Shown here: one piece after another, positions 1 to 8,687 of the stretch
Position numbering within the stretch: position 1 is the first letter of the stretch
How the letters are laid out: every line of letters begins with the position of its first letter
Assembly (NCBI GenBank): GCA_044870295.1
Contig: JBIOYQ010000069.1
Span: 1-30,302 of the forward strand
DNA: 30,302 nucleotides
Reading direction: 5' to 3'
DNA from: AC-52 sp044870295
Lineage (GTDB): Bacteria; Actinomycetota; UBA4738
Notes under the pieces: model-generated
Told to the model about the DNA's origin: nothing
The model's database searches: none
What the model saw: the letters and a program-made list of their open reading frames with translations, nothing else
Made by a program: the position numbers and the translations under genes

Positions 1-920
1 TGACCGCAGATGTCCGGGCACTCGATGTCGGACTCGGTGATGACGAAGCCGACGGGCGATGGGTCCGTCTGGATCGCGGGGACGGGAGTGAATCCGATCG
101 ACCCGTCACCGTTCTTCAGATTCTTGAAGATTCCCGCGCCGAACGTGCTGGACGCCGGGCAGGTCGTGACGGGGGCGGGGCTCTGGTACTTGTTGATCCA
201 GAGCAGGTCCGTCCGGTCGGCGTGCAGGCTGCTGAAGCTGGGGTAGTGGTTGACCCCGATCAGCAGGAAGTCCTTCGTCTGCCCGAGCTTCGGGTAGTCC
301 GGGATGTCGATCGACGGGTTGTAGCCGAACGACGACGTGTAGTTGCAGAAGCTGCCCGGGATGGTGGTGGGGTTGGTGTCCTTGCTGAATCCCCACGCCA
401 TGGTGGCAGCGCTCGTGTCCCAGACGTTGTAGTAGAAGCGCTGGGTGTGCGGATCCCACAGGATCATCGGGTCGGACAGCGAGAAGTGGCCGGTCAGGGT
501 GGTCAGCGAGGCCGATGTGATAAGGCCACCCGCGCGGTTGTAGATCCCCAGGTTCAAGTTGATGATCTCGAGATAGCTGCTCGGACCGATGGCCCCATTG
601 GGGTCGGGGGGGCTCACGCCGCCGTTGCTGACGCCCTGCCAGCTGGCGCCGATGATCGGGGCAGCGCCACCGCTCGGTGCGGACGCGACCGGCTTTCCGT
701 CACGGGCCGCGATGACGGCGGCGGCGTGGGCCTTCGCCTTGGCCAGCACCGCGGGGCCGCGCAGCGGCAGGTACCCGTGCTCCCGCTTCCACTTCATGGC
801 CGGGGTGTTCTCGAGCGACGTCCCGCGAGGTTGCGCGGACACGACGGTCGGAGCTGCTGTCGCAATCACGCCAACGGTGAGTGCCGTGACCGCGAACAGG
901 ATCGACACGCGCTTCTTCAA
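1..920 (-). CDS. Secreted protein of unknown function, 3' end cut by window edge
   Basis: At least 306 codons are open from a TTG at 918-920 to the window edge, so the C-terminus is missing. The start is set by a strong ribosome binding site, AGGAGGGG at about 924-931 (minus strand), a few bases upstream. The N-terminus is a clear signal peptide: KKR, a hydrophobic stretch (SILFAVTALTVGVIA) and an Ala-rich cleavage region. The mature part has Gly/Ser/Asn-rich segments such as PPDPNGAIGPSSYLEIIN and SDPMILWDPHTQRFYYNVWD, which resemble blades of secreted beta-propeller or sialidase-like proteins. No catalytic motif is recognised. It lies 121 bases downstream of the lipoprotein gene on the same strand. 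The coding frame is well supported; the beta-propeller idea is inference. Confidence 0.75.
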   Translation of the reverse strand, partial: MKKRVSILFAVTALTVGVIATAAPTVVSAQPRGTSLENTPAMKWKREHGYLPLRGPAVLAKAKAHAAAVIAARDGKPVASAPSGGAAPIIGASWQGVSNGGVSPPDPNGAIGPSSYLEIINLNLGIYNRAGGLITSASLTTLTGHFSLSDPMILWDPHTQRFYYNVWDTSAATMAWGFSKDTNPTTIPGSFCNYTSSFGYNPSIDIPDYPKLGQTKDFLLIGVNHYPSFSSLHADRTDLLWINKYQSPAPVTTCPASSTFGAGIFKNLKNGDGSIGFTPVPAIQTDPSPVGFVITESDIECPDICG

Positions 921-1041
921 CGAATCCCCTCCTTTGCGAACGGGGGGTGAAGGGGAGCTCCACCCGAGTGGACGCGGAATTCTTCCACCGACCGTGCCGG
1001 AGGGCAAGAGCTGACGCGGGAAGTGTGCTGGGCGCGCCGCC

Positions 1042-1890
1042 CTAGATGCAGCCGGACTCGTCCGGCAGGAGCGGCCGGAACACCAGCTCCCAGCGCTGGC
1101 CTTCGACCAGCCAGGGGGTCAGCTCGTTGGCCTGTTCCGCCGCGGCTAGCACCCTGAGGAGATCGCCTCCGGAGACTGTGCCGCAGCGCACATTTTCCAT
1201 GCTCGCCAGGGGTGTGAACCCGGCGAACGACCCGAGCGGCCAGTCGACCGCCTTCTGCATCAGGTCCTGCGGAGCCTGGTAGGGGAAGACGAAGACCCGC
1301 AGCTCGTCGGCCTGGAACGGGGCTTCGTCGCCCAAGGAGCCCTTTGGGAGCCAGCTCGCCAGGTCGCCGAGCTTGGCCTGGAGGGCGGACAACTTCGTCC
1401 GTGCCTCGGCCTCGTCGGCGGGCATGTCCGGGACGGGCTGGTCGATGCCGAGGGCCTGGACCGAGACGGTATGCGTGACGCCGTCCTGCACCAGGGTGAA
1501 CGTGGTCGTGGGCGCGTCCGCGACCCGCATCGTGTCGTAGGAGCGGTCGGGCCCGAGCAGGCTCGCTTCCTTCGCCGCTGCAAGGATGGCCTGGATGCCT
1601 TCCGCCGAGACCATCCGAACCTGGAGGTTCGGGAGGGCCGGGCCCGGATAGATCTCGATCTGCGGGCCGGGAACGATCAGCCGCCCGTCGGCATACAACG
1701 CGAACGAAGGAACCTGTCGAAGGGCGGTCTGCGGGGCGACGAAACCGCCCCCTACGTCGATCTTCAGGACCAGGCCATGAGCGAGGGAGGGAGGCGGTGT
1801 CCCGCCACTCGCGGCTCGCTGGGCGCAGCCCGTGGCGAGAAGCGCAACGAAGGCCAGCGAGGCGGCAAAGGGCTTCACGCTTCGTTTCAT
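1042..1890 (-). CDS. Putative lipoprotein of unknown function (282 aa)
   Basis: The N-terminus carries a lipoprotein signal peptide: MKRSVK, a hydrophobic core (SLAFVALLA) and the lipobox LATGC with Cys22. The protein should therefore be lipid-anchored on the outer face of the cytoplasmic membrane. The mature part is about 260 residues, Ala/Pro/Leu-rich, with no transmembrane segment and no enzyme motif I recognise. A segment near residues 95-145 (PALPNLQVRMVSAEGIQAIL, then repeated T/V strands) suggests a mixed alpha/beta domain. ATG is at 1888-1890, preceded only by a weak AAGG. It starts 66 bases after the pepN stop on the same strand and could be cotranscribed with it. Function unknown. 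Confidence 0.7.
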   Translation of the reverse strand: MKRSVKPFAASLAFVALLATGCAQRAASGGTPPPSLAHGLVLKIDVGGGFVAPQTALRQVPSFALYADGRLIVPGPQIEIYPGPALPNLQVRMVSAEGIQAILAAAKEASLLGPDRSYDTMRVADAPTTTFTLVQDGVTHTVSVQALGIDQPVPDMPADEAEARTKLSALQAKLGDLASWLPKGSLGDEAPFQADELRVFVFPYQAPQDLMQKAVDWPLGSFAGFTPLASMENVRCGTVSGGDLLRVLAAAEQANELTPWLVEGQRWELVFRPLLPDESGCI

Positions 1891-1956
1891 CGGTTGCCTT
1901 GGACGGTGGGTGGAGCGACCGGGTTCCCGCGGCCTCGGAGCGGCCGATGGTGCTGC

Positions 1957-4509
1957 TCAGGCCTCCGCGGCGTCGGCGCGGCGCGCCCGGAGGGTCCGGG
2001 CCAGGCCGTCGCGGCCCTCCAGCAGCAACCGGCGGATCGGTGCGGGGACGTCGTCGCCCTCCAGGTACCGGTCCGTTCGCCGAATGGTGTCCTCGGCCAC
2101 GATCAGCCTGGGGTACATCCGTTCGACGAAGGCCAGCGCGTCGGGGAGATCTCGGGACTCCCACACCTCGGGGATCGCGTCGAAGTAGGGCTCGACGAAG
2201 GGTTCGAGCAGATGCTCTTGGTCGAACTGCTGGAAGGCGCCCATGATCTCGGCGGTCATGGCCAAGGGCAGGGACGTGTCGGTGACGACCATCCGCCACG
2301 CCTCCTCCTTGGCGGCCGGGTTCGGCTGGGCCGAGCGCGCCGCCACCGCGTGCCGAGCCCCGCGGTCCGAGGGATCGCGCTGCGCCTCCGCGTCGATCTC
2401 GTCCTCACCGACGACGCCGCCGGCCGCGAGCGACCGCACGATCGCCCACCGCAGCTCGGTGTCGACCACCAGGCCCTCGAACGGGACGTCCCCGTCCAGG
2501 AGGCCGCGGACGATGGCGAGGTGGTCTGGTGACCGGGCGGCCCCGATGAAGGCCCGGGCCCATGCCAACTGGTGGTCGCTGCCCGGCGCCGCGTCTCGCG
2601 TGCCCGCCAGCGCTAGTTCGGCCAGGGTCTGGCCGGCTACGGGGCGGTTGGCCGGATCGCCGTAGAGGTAGACGGCCGATCCCGCCTGTGCCAGCAAGCT
2701 CTGAACCACTCCGACCTTGGTCTCCCTGGCGATGTTGCCGGCGACCAGCCGGAGGTATTGGCGCGCTGCCATCTCCGCGTCGCGGGTCATGTCCCAGCAC
2801 GCCGTCCAACAGAGGGCTCGGGGGAGGGACTCGTCCAACTCGCCAAGCCGCTGGATGGCCGTGCCCAGCGATTGCTCGTCCAGGCGGATCTTCGCGTACG
2901 TCAGGTCGTCGTCGTTCACCAGCACCAGCGCGGGGACGGGCTCGCCGATGAGCTCGGCAACGTCCGTCCTGGCCCCCTCGGCATCCAGCTCGACCCGGGT
3001 GCGACGGTCCAACCCGACATCCGTGGCGTCGTAGAGCCCGACGGCCACGCGATGCCGGCGCAGGGTGGGGTGGTCGGGGGTGGCCTCCTGGAGGATGGTG
3101 AAGGACGAGAACACATCCTGCCCATCGCGGTCCTCGGTCTGGAACGACGGACGCAGCGTGTTGACCCCGGCGGTCTCCAGCCATTCCTTCGACCATGCGT
3201 GCAGGTCGCGCCCCGAGGTCTCCTCGAGAGCCGCCAGGAAATCTCCCAGCTCGGCGTTGCCGAACTCGTGACGCTTGCAGTACAGCCTGATGCCTTCGAG
3301 GAACTGTTCCTGGCCGACCCAGGCCACCAGTTGACGCAGCACCGAGGCGCCCTTCGCGTAGGTGATGCCGTCGAAGTTGAGGTGGATGGATTCGACGTCG
3401 GGTATGTCCGCCACGATCGGGTGCGTGGTGGGCAGCTGGTCCTGGCGGTACGCCCAGGTCTTCTCGACGTCGGCGAATGTGGTCCAGGCCTCGGTCCAAC
3501 GTGTCGCCTGGGCCTGGGCGAAGACGGCCATGAAGCTGGCGAAGCTCTCGTTCAGCCACAGGTCGCTCCACCACCGCATGGTCACCAGGTCGCCGAACCA
3601 CATGTGCGCCATCTCGTGGAGGATGGTGTCGCCCCGCCGTTCCCTGGCGGCGTCGGTGACGCGCGACCGGAAGATGTACAGGTCGTTGAAGGTGATGCAC
3701 GCGGCGTTCTCCATGGCTCCCGAGTTCGACTCGGGGATGAAGACCTGGTCGTACTTGTTCCCGAAGGGGTAGGGATAGCCGAACGCCGTCTCGAAGAAGT
3801 CGAGTCCCTGCCGCGTCACCTCGAAGATCTCGTCGGCGTCGAGGTGCTGGGCCAGCGACTGTCGGCAGAACAGCCCGAGGTCGATGTCGCGATGCCGGTC
3901 GTGCACGGCGTGGTAGTTGCCGGCCACGATGGCCGTGACATAGGTCGGCAGCGGCTGGGTGGGTTTGAAGGTCCATCGCTGCACGGGGCCGTCGTCCACG
4001 GCGTCCGGCGAGCCCGCGGCCTGCTGGTTCGAGATCACGACCCATCCGTCCGGGGCGAGCACGCTGAAGGTGAACCGGCCCTTCACGTCGGGCTGGTCGA
4101 AGCACGCGTAGACGCGGTGGGCGTCGAACGGCTCGAAGTCGGTGTGCAGGTAGACCAGGCCGTCGACGGGGTCGACGAACCGGTGCATGCCCAGCTCGGT
4201 GCGGTGGTACGCGCACCGCGCCTCCACCAGCAGGTCGTTGTCCTCCCGGAGGCCGGTCAGGAGGATCCGGTGGCCGTCGAAGGCCTCCGCGGGCAGAGCG
4301 GCGCCGTTCAGCTCCATCCGTGTGACCTCGGTCGCGGTCAGGTCGAGGAAGGTGCTCGCTCCTGCCTGCGTGCAGCCGAAGCTGATCAGCGACGTCGATC
4401 CGAAGTCGTTTTCACCGGTCAGGTCGAGCGTGACCTCGTACCCGGGATCGGTGATCAGCGCGGCCCGCTCCCGCGCCTCGTCCCGGGTCAGGTTGCTCCG
4501 TGCGCTCAA
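1957..4509 (-). CDS. pepN: Aminopeptidase N, M1 family zinc metallopeptidase (850 aa)
   Basis: It removes N-terminal residues from peptides, a cytosolic step of protein turnover in this family. The diagnostic motifs are visible: GAMEN at residues 264-268 (substrate N-terminus recognition), HEMAH at 298-302, and the third zinc ligand Glu321 in LWLNES, giving the canonical HExxH-x18-E spacing. An N-terminal beta domain precedes the catalytic domain, and a helical ERAP1-C-like domain fills about residue 500 to the end. The length of 850 matches actinobacterial PepN. The start is a TTG at 4507-4509, chosen for the upstream AGGAG. No signal peptide is present. It lies 84 bases downstream of the CHAT-STAND gene on the same strand, separated by a GC-rich hairpin, so cotranscription is uncertain. 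It is probably housekeeping. Confidence 0.95.
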   Translation of the reverse strand: MSARSNLTRDEARERAALITDPGYEVTLDLTGENDFGSTSLISFGCTQAGASTFLDLTATEVTRMELNGAALPAEAFDGHRILLTGLREDNDLLVEARCAYHRTELGMHRFVDPVDGLVYLHTDFEPFDAHRVYACFDQPDVKGRFTFSVLAPDGWVVISNQQAAGSPDAVDDGPVQRWTFKPTQPLPTYVTAIVAGNYHAVHDRHRDIDLGLFCRQSLAQHLDADEIFEVTRQGLDFFETAFGYPYPFGNKYDQVFIPESNSGAMENAACITFNDLYIFRSRVTDAARERRGDTILHEMAHMWFGDLVTMRWWSDLWLNESFASFMAVFAQAQATRWTEAWTTFADVEKTWAYRQDQLPTTHPIVADIPDVESIHLNFDGITYAKGASVLRQLVAWVGQEQFLEGIRLYCKRHEFGNAELGDFLAALEETSGRDLHAWSKEWLETAGVNTLRPSFQTEDRDGQDVFSSFTILQEATPDHPTLRRHRVAVGLYDATDVGLDRRTRVELDAEGARTDVAELIGEPVPALVLVNDDDLTYAKIRLDEQSLGTAIQRLGELDESLPRALCWTACWDMTRDAEMAARQYLRLVAGNIARETKVGVVQSLLAQAGSAVYLYGDPANRPVAGQTLAELALAGTRDAAPGSDHQLAWARAFIGAARSPDHLAIVRGLLDGDVPFEGLVVDTELRWAIVRSLAAGGVVGEDEIDAEAQRDPSDRGARHAVAARSAQPNPAAKEEAWRMVVTDTSLPLAMTAEIMGAFQQFDQEHLLEPFVEPYFDAIPEVWESRDLPDALAFVERMYPRLIVAEDTIRRTDRYLEGDDVPAPIRRLLLEGRDGLARTLRARRADAAEA

Positions 4510-4531
4510 CCGCCTCGCTCCTGGTGAATGC

Positions 4532-4552
4532 CGCGGCCGCCTCGGGGCCGCG
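4532..4552 (-). terminator. GC-rich hairpin between CHAT-STAND gene and pepN
   Basis: Perfect 7-bp arms, CGCGGCC at 4532-4538 and GGCCGCG at 4546-4552, flank a 7-base loop. There is no following U-tract on the minus strand, and pepN's ribosome binding site comes soon after. It could be an intrinsic-like terminator, an attenuator or a processing site. The inverted repeat is seen directly; the role is inferred. Confidence 0.35.
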
Positions 4553-4593
4553 CGCCGGCCTCACAGGATAGAGGGTGGAAGGGACAACAGCTC

Positions 4594-7533
4594 TCAGCGA
4601 CCGGCGAGGCCGACGCCCGACAGATGGATGCGCAGCGGACTCTTCGGGCCGTTGTAGGAGATCAACACGTCCGCCTCGTGCGGACCGGAGGTATCGGGCG
4701 CGAAGACCACGAGCGCCCGGCACCCTGCCGCGTCGACCTCTCCCGAGCAATCGGTCCGGACGAAGAAGTCCTCCGAGTTGGGGCTCAGCGTGACGTCGGC
4801 GACGATCACCGGATCGCCCGTCAAGAAGATCGCGGCCGGCAGCTGCGTTCGCGTACCGAGCCGTTGTTCGCCGAAGTCGAGGCGAGGAGGGGAGGATCGG
4901 AGCCCCAGCGTCGGTCCGGCGCCGCTGGTAACGATCAGCGAGGCCCCGGCCACCGTGATCGATCCCACGACCAGGACGAGGAAGGTGACCATGACGAACG
5001 GTGGGATCAGCAGCGTCGGCAGCAGCTTCAGGTTGTGGCGCGTGACACGGGCGCCTTCCTCGTCGCCGAGCCGCCGGCGGATGGCGAGCGCCTCCTTCAG
5101 GTAGCGCTTGGCGCTGCGATTGGCGTCCTGCCCCAGCGCCTGGGTCCCCAGCTGATGCAGCGCGCGAGCCCGGGCGGCCTCGTCGCCCAGCGCCTCGGCC
5201 GCCCCGACCTCCTGGTGGAGCAGGGATCGCCAGGTCGCCCACCTTCGCCCGACGATCAGCGCCTCCTCCGCCGCCCGGGCCAGGCGAAGGAAGTCCGCGT
5301 GGCGACCCTGTTCGCGAGCCCACGCCAGGACCGCCAGGATCGCCTCCAGCTCTTCCACGACGGGGCCGGGGTCGCCCGTGTGACGCTCGGTCATCTCGAT
5401 GAAATAGCGAAGCAGCCGTTCGTGCTCCTGCGGCACCATGACGCCGGCCTCGACGGGCTCGGCCAGAGCGAATCGCGGGCTGGCGGTCTTGGCGAACCCT
5501 GCCGCCTGCAGGCGCTCGAGGATGGCCGGCGCGTCGGGCAGGCCGGTGGCCGCGGCCAGGTGCTCTGGATGGATGGCGGCCCCGTCCAACGCCGTCAGCG
5601 CGGCCAGGACCGTTCGCTCGTCGGTGGTGAGCGAAGGAGCGCCGGACAGTTCCTTCCGGAGGTCGCCGACGGAGTCTCCCGCCCGAACCCGAGCCGCCGC
5701 CTGGACGATCCGTAGGGGCGCTCCCTCCAGCTCCCGGCACAACGCGGCCACCTCGGCTCGGTCCGGTTCCTTGACGGGCTGGTCCAGCTCGCGCTCGAAC
5801 AACTCGAGAGCCGCGTCCTCCGAGAGCCCGCCGAGCTCGATGGCGCGTCCATCCCCCCAGAGATTCCGCTCCGCCGACGCGAGGAGGAATGCGGCAGCTG
5901 GTGCGGAGTCGACCAACCGTTGGACGTCTTCCCTGGTGAGGTCCGCATCGTCGACGGCCACGATCAGCCGAAGGTCCTGGAGCAGTTGCAGGATCTGTGT
6001 GGGGGTCGGCTTGTAGGCGCCGTCGGCCGTGTGGGTCGCCTCGAACAACGCTTCCAGCAAGTCGTCCACGGGCAGGTTGCGCCTGGCCAGGTACACGACG
6101 CCGTCCGATGCCGAAGCCGGAGGGTGGTAGCTCAGGAAGCGAAGGAGGGACGTCTTCCCGAGGCCGGCCGGCGCATGGAACTCGACCGGCCGTCCCTGCG
6201 ACAGGGAGTCCGTGGCCGCGACGACCTCGTCGTTCCGCCCCACCAGATCGGGAAGCCGCGGGAGGAGGCGGACGGGCGGCGGGATCCGTTCCGGACCGGA
6301 GGGCCGGGATTTCGTCATGAGGGCTCCGTGCACCGTCTCCTCCAGGATGCCTTCGGCGGTGACCACGCGGTTGGCCAGCTCCTCCGGCACGAACAGCCGC
6401 CCTCCTCGAAGTCGCGAGAACAGGACCGGGATGGCCCAGTCCACATCGCGCCGGCGATACAGGCTCAGCCGCGCCTGATTCATGGCGAGGTCCACGACCC
6501 CGTGCTCGAACAGGTTGCGGTAGAACTGGCCGACCAGCTCGCGGTTCGCCGCGGCTGGGATCGGCGCCTGCATGCCGACCACGGCCGGGACCCCCGCGTG
6601 CACGAGCTTCGGCCCCAGACCGACGAAGGGATGCGTGCGGTCCGCTTCGGTCCGGGCGCTCTCGCAAGCGGACAGGAACACGAGGTGGGGCAGGGGAGGC
6701 TCGAGGGGCGCAACCCGGTCGGTCAGATCCGCATCCGGGACAGCCGTCCACCCTCCATCGTCCTTCTCCAGGTACACGGCGGCCCGGCCTTCGCCCGTGT
6801 CGGCGTCTCGGCGGAAGAAGCCGTGGGCGACCGTGTGCACGATCTCGTGACGGCCCAGCAACCGGGTCAATGTGTCGAAGGTGGTGGGGCCATCGATTAC
6901 ATCGAAGCCGGCGGCGCGGACCTGCTGCTGCACCTCAGCCGACAATCCGGTCCGGCCCGGGAGCAGCGTCACTCGGACGCGATCGGCCGAGCCGAAGGGC
7001 GTCAGCGACTCGAGGAGCACGCGGACTTCCGCGTCCACGTCGACCGGGCGGAGCCCGGCCGGGAGGTCGGTGGGGTTGGAGACGGCGAACAACAGGCGGA
7101 TCGGGCGGGTCGCCACGGGCGCCGGATCGCGGACGTCCAGCGCGGTGTACCGGGAGAACGGATTCAGCGCCGAGGTGGCCAGCGGGATGGCCTGGCCCTG
7201 CGGGGCGTGATAGAGACGTTCCCAGTGAACGGCGTGCAACTCCGCCGCCTCAGGCTCGATCCACAGGCGAGTCCGAAGCCGTCCACCCGACTCGGATCCG
7301 GCCGTTCCCAGGGCCTTCCCATACGCCTGTCGCAGGTCGCCCGCGAACAACGCCTCGAACAGGTGCGTTCCATACGCCTGAGGGTCCAGATTCGCCCCGA
7401 GCAGTGCCTGGACGTCGAGTCGCAGCTCGCCTCGCGCGCGGCTCCCATCCCCGGCCTCGGACTCGACCGGGTAGCTGCCGTCAGAGCCCGCGCCCCGCAG
7501 GCGGATCAGGAGGTCCTGGTACCGCTCGGCCAC
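4594..7533 (-). CDS. CHAT protease-STAND NTPase-TPR-TM-Ig-like protein (979 aa)
   Basis: Multi-domain signalling protein. Residues 140-380 form a CHAT (caspase-fold) peptidase domain with the expected dyad: His237 in HTVAHGFF and Cys290 in FLSACES. Residues 430-640 form a STAND/NB-ARC-like NTPase: Walker A APAGLGKT (454-461), Walker B LIVAVDD ending at Asp528-529, an arginine-bearing ASAERNLW (553-560), and the GxP-type motif EGAPLRIV (603-610). Residues 700-835 are helical with TPR-like repeats. One strong membrane segment spans about 840-868. The C-terminal 100 residues resemble an ASPM/SPD-2/Hydin-type Ig fold (PPRLDFGEQRLGT) with two cysteines, 929 and 938. Predicted topology is protease and NTPase inside, Ig-like domain outside. 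Start is a GTG at 7531-7533 with a weak ribosome binding site. It is the last gene of the cassette, 47 bases after the MBL gene. Domain calls are secure; the role as a membrane-linked immune or death receptor is inferred. Confidence 0.9.
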   Translation of the reverse strand: MAERYQDLLIRLRGAGSDGSYPVESEAGDGSRARGELRLDVQALLGANLDPQAYGTHLFEALFAGDLRQAYGKALGTAGSESGGRLRTRLWIEPEAAELHAVHWERLYHAPQGQAIPLATSALNPFSRYTALDVRDPAPVATRPIRLLFAVSNPTDLPAGLRPVDVDAEVRVLLESLTPFGSADRVRVTLLPGRTGLSAEVQQQVRAAGFDVIDGPTTFDTLTRLLGRHEIVHTVAHGFFRRDADTGEGRAAVYLEKDDGGWTAVPDADLTDRVAPLEPPLPHLVFLSACESARTEADRTHPFVGLGPKLVHAGVPAVVGMQAPIPAAANRELVGQFYRNLFEHGVVDLAMNQARLSLYRRRDVDWAIPVLFSRLRGGRLFVPEELANRVVTAEGILEETVHGALMTKSRPSGPERIPPPVRLLPRLPDLVGRNDEVVAATDSLSQGRPVEFHAPAGLGKTSLLRFLSYHPPASASDGVVYLARRNLPVDDLLEALFEATHTADGAYKPTPTQILQLLQDLRLIVAVDDADLTREDVQRLVDSAPAAAFLLASAERNLWGDGRAIELGGLSEDAALELFERELDQPVKEPDRAEVAALCRELEGAPLRIVQAAARVRAGDSVGDLRKELSGAPSLTTDERTVLAALTALDGAAIHPEHLAAATGLPDAPAILERLQAAGFAKTASPRFALAEPVEAGVMVPQEHERLLRYFIEMTERHTGDPGPVVEELEAILAVLAWAREQGRHADFLRLARAAEEALIVGRRWATWRSLLHQEVGAAEALGDEAARARALHQLGTQALGQDANRSAKRYLKEALAIRRRLGDEEGARVTRHNLKLLPTLLIPPFVMVTFLVLVVGSITVAGASLIVTSGAGPTLGLRSSPPRLDFGEQRLGTRTQLPAAIFLTGDPVIVADVTLSPNSEDFFVRTDCSGEVDAAGCRALVVFAPDTSGPHEADVLISYNGPKSPLRIHLSGVGLAGR

Positions 7534-7580
7534 CCCTCTATCCCATCACGGCCGGCCGTCGATTCCCGGAAACCGCCGCC

Positions 7581-8681
7581 TCAGAGCTCCACCCGCATGC
7601 CGAACGTCCCGGGCTGGGGATAAACGGCCCGGTAGTGCCATTCCTCCATGAGCGAGGGATCTTCCCAGATCTCGTTCTCCTCGGACCGGTAGTTGAACAG
7701 CAGATCACGCGGGTCCTCGGCGCCGGGTGCATCCACCAGCACGCGAGCCACCGCCTCGCGATCCGGATGGTCGAAGTAGGCGCCGTTCGAGGAGAACAGG
7801 TACCGCGACGTCTTCACCATGGGCAGGAAGTCCGCGCGAACGTTGCGGCGACTGCCGTGGTGGGGCAGCTTGAACGCGTCCACCGTCAGCACGTCCTGAC
7901 CACGCTCCTGGTTGAGTTGGGCGACCCCGGTGGCCAGGACCGAGGCGACGCAATCGCCGGACAGGATGGCACTCTTGCCGTCGTACTCGGCGAGCAGGGT
8001 GATGCTGCTGGCATTGGGCTCGGACGTGTCGGGGTCCGAGTCGGGTTGCGACAGAGCCTTCACGTCGAGAGGCGCGGGGACCTCGTACGAGACGCCTGGG
8101 ATGTGCAACCGGGCCGACTTGAACAGCAGGTCCAACGCGTCGCGAGTGGAACCAGGAGCCAGACCTTCCTTCTCCAGCTCCTTCTTCCACACCACCTGGA
8201 GGTTCGCCAGCTCGGTGGGAGTTGGCCCCAGCACGGTCAGGCGCATTCCCCCGTCGAGCTCGAAGGCGGGCAGAGGCGCACCGTCGGTCCGGCAGACGGC
8301 GGTGTCACCTGTCGCCTGGTTCCACGGGATGCCCTTGTCGAGCAGCAGTGCCGACAGGATCTCGCCCTGCTCGGGACCGAAGTCAGGGACGGGGAGGTGC
8401 CGCCAACCGTTGAACCAGGCGTCCCCGAACTCCATCTGGAGGGCGTCGTCCTGGAGCAGCCGCACCATGCCCTCGATGTGGTCCGCGTCGATGTGCGTCA
8501 CGGCCATCAGCTCGAACCGGCGGGAGTCCGTGGGGAGCGCCCCGATCTTCGCCCGCAGCACGTCGTACGTCGGTCCGGTCCCGCCGTCGATCAGGACGCG
8601 GTGCGGCTTCGCGGGGTCCTCGCCGTACTCGATCCACAGCGAGTCTCCGTGTCCAGCCGGCAGCATCTCGATGGCGAACAT
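7581..8681 (-). CDS. ComEC-like metallo-beta-lactamase-fold hydrolase (366 aa)
   Basis: Soluble MBL-fold hydrolase. The metal-binding motif is THIDADHIEG (residues 62-71), the HxDxDH form seen in ComEC-type MBL domains. It is preceded by an AGHGDSLWIEYG strand-loop and RVLIDGGTG. Later ligands are Asp243 in ILSGDC and the pair His274-His275 in LPHHGS. A NASSITLL segment (223-230) also matches ComEC-like domains. The protein has no membrane segments, so it is a stand-alone enzyme rather than a DNA-uptake channel. Related MBL enzymes cleave nucleic acids, nucleotides or phosphodiesters; the substrate here is unknown. ATG at 8679-8681 is only 6 bases after the stop of the C25-like protease gene, indicating cotranscription. 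Confidence 0.9.
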   Translation of the reverse strand: MFAIEMLPAGHGDSLWIEYGEDPAKPHRVLIDGGTGPTYDVLRAKIGALPTDSRRFELMAVTHIDADHIEGMVRLLQDDALQMEFGDAWFNGWRHLPVPDFGPEQGEILSALLLDKGIPWNQATGDTAVCRTDGAPLPAFELDGGMRLTVLGPTPTELANLQVVWKKELEKEGLAPGSTRDALDLLFKSARLHIPGVSYEVPAPLDVKALSQPDSDPDTSEPNASSITLLAEYDGKSAILSGDCVASVLATGVAQLNQERGQDVLTVDAFKLPHHGSRRNVRADFLPMVKTSRYLFSSNGAYFDHPDREAVARVLVDAPGAEDPRDLLFNYRSEENEIWEDPSLMEEWHYRAVYPQPGTFGMRVEL

Positions 8682-8687
8682 GTGGGA

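Noticed and set aside
945..965. GGGTG/CACCC hairpin between the lipoprotein and first secreted gene
   Set aside because: Short 5-bp arms in GC-rich DNA without a T-tract; could easily be chance.
1957..4509. pepN as a fifth member of the conflict cassette
   Set aside because: It has the sequence of a housekeeping actinobacterial aminopeptidase and is separated by 84 bases with a hairpin; kept as a possibility only.
2758..4527. Long plus-strand frame of about 590 codons opposite pepN
   Set aside because: The opposite strand encodes a full M1 peptidase with HExxH and GAMEN; this frame has no recognisable motif.
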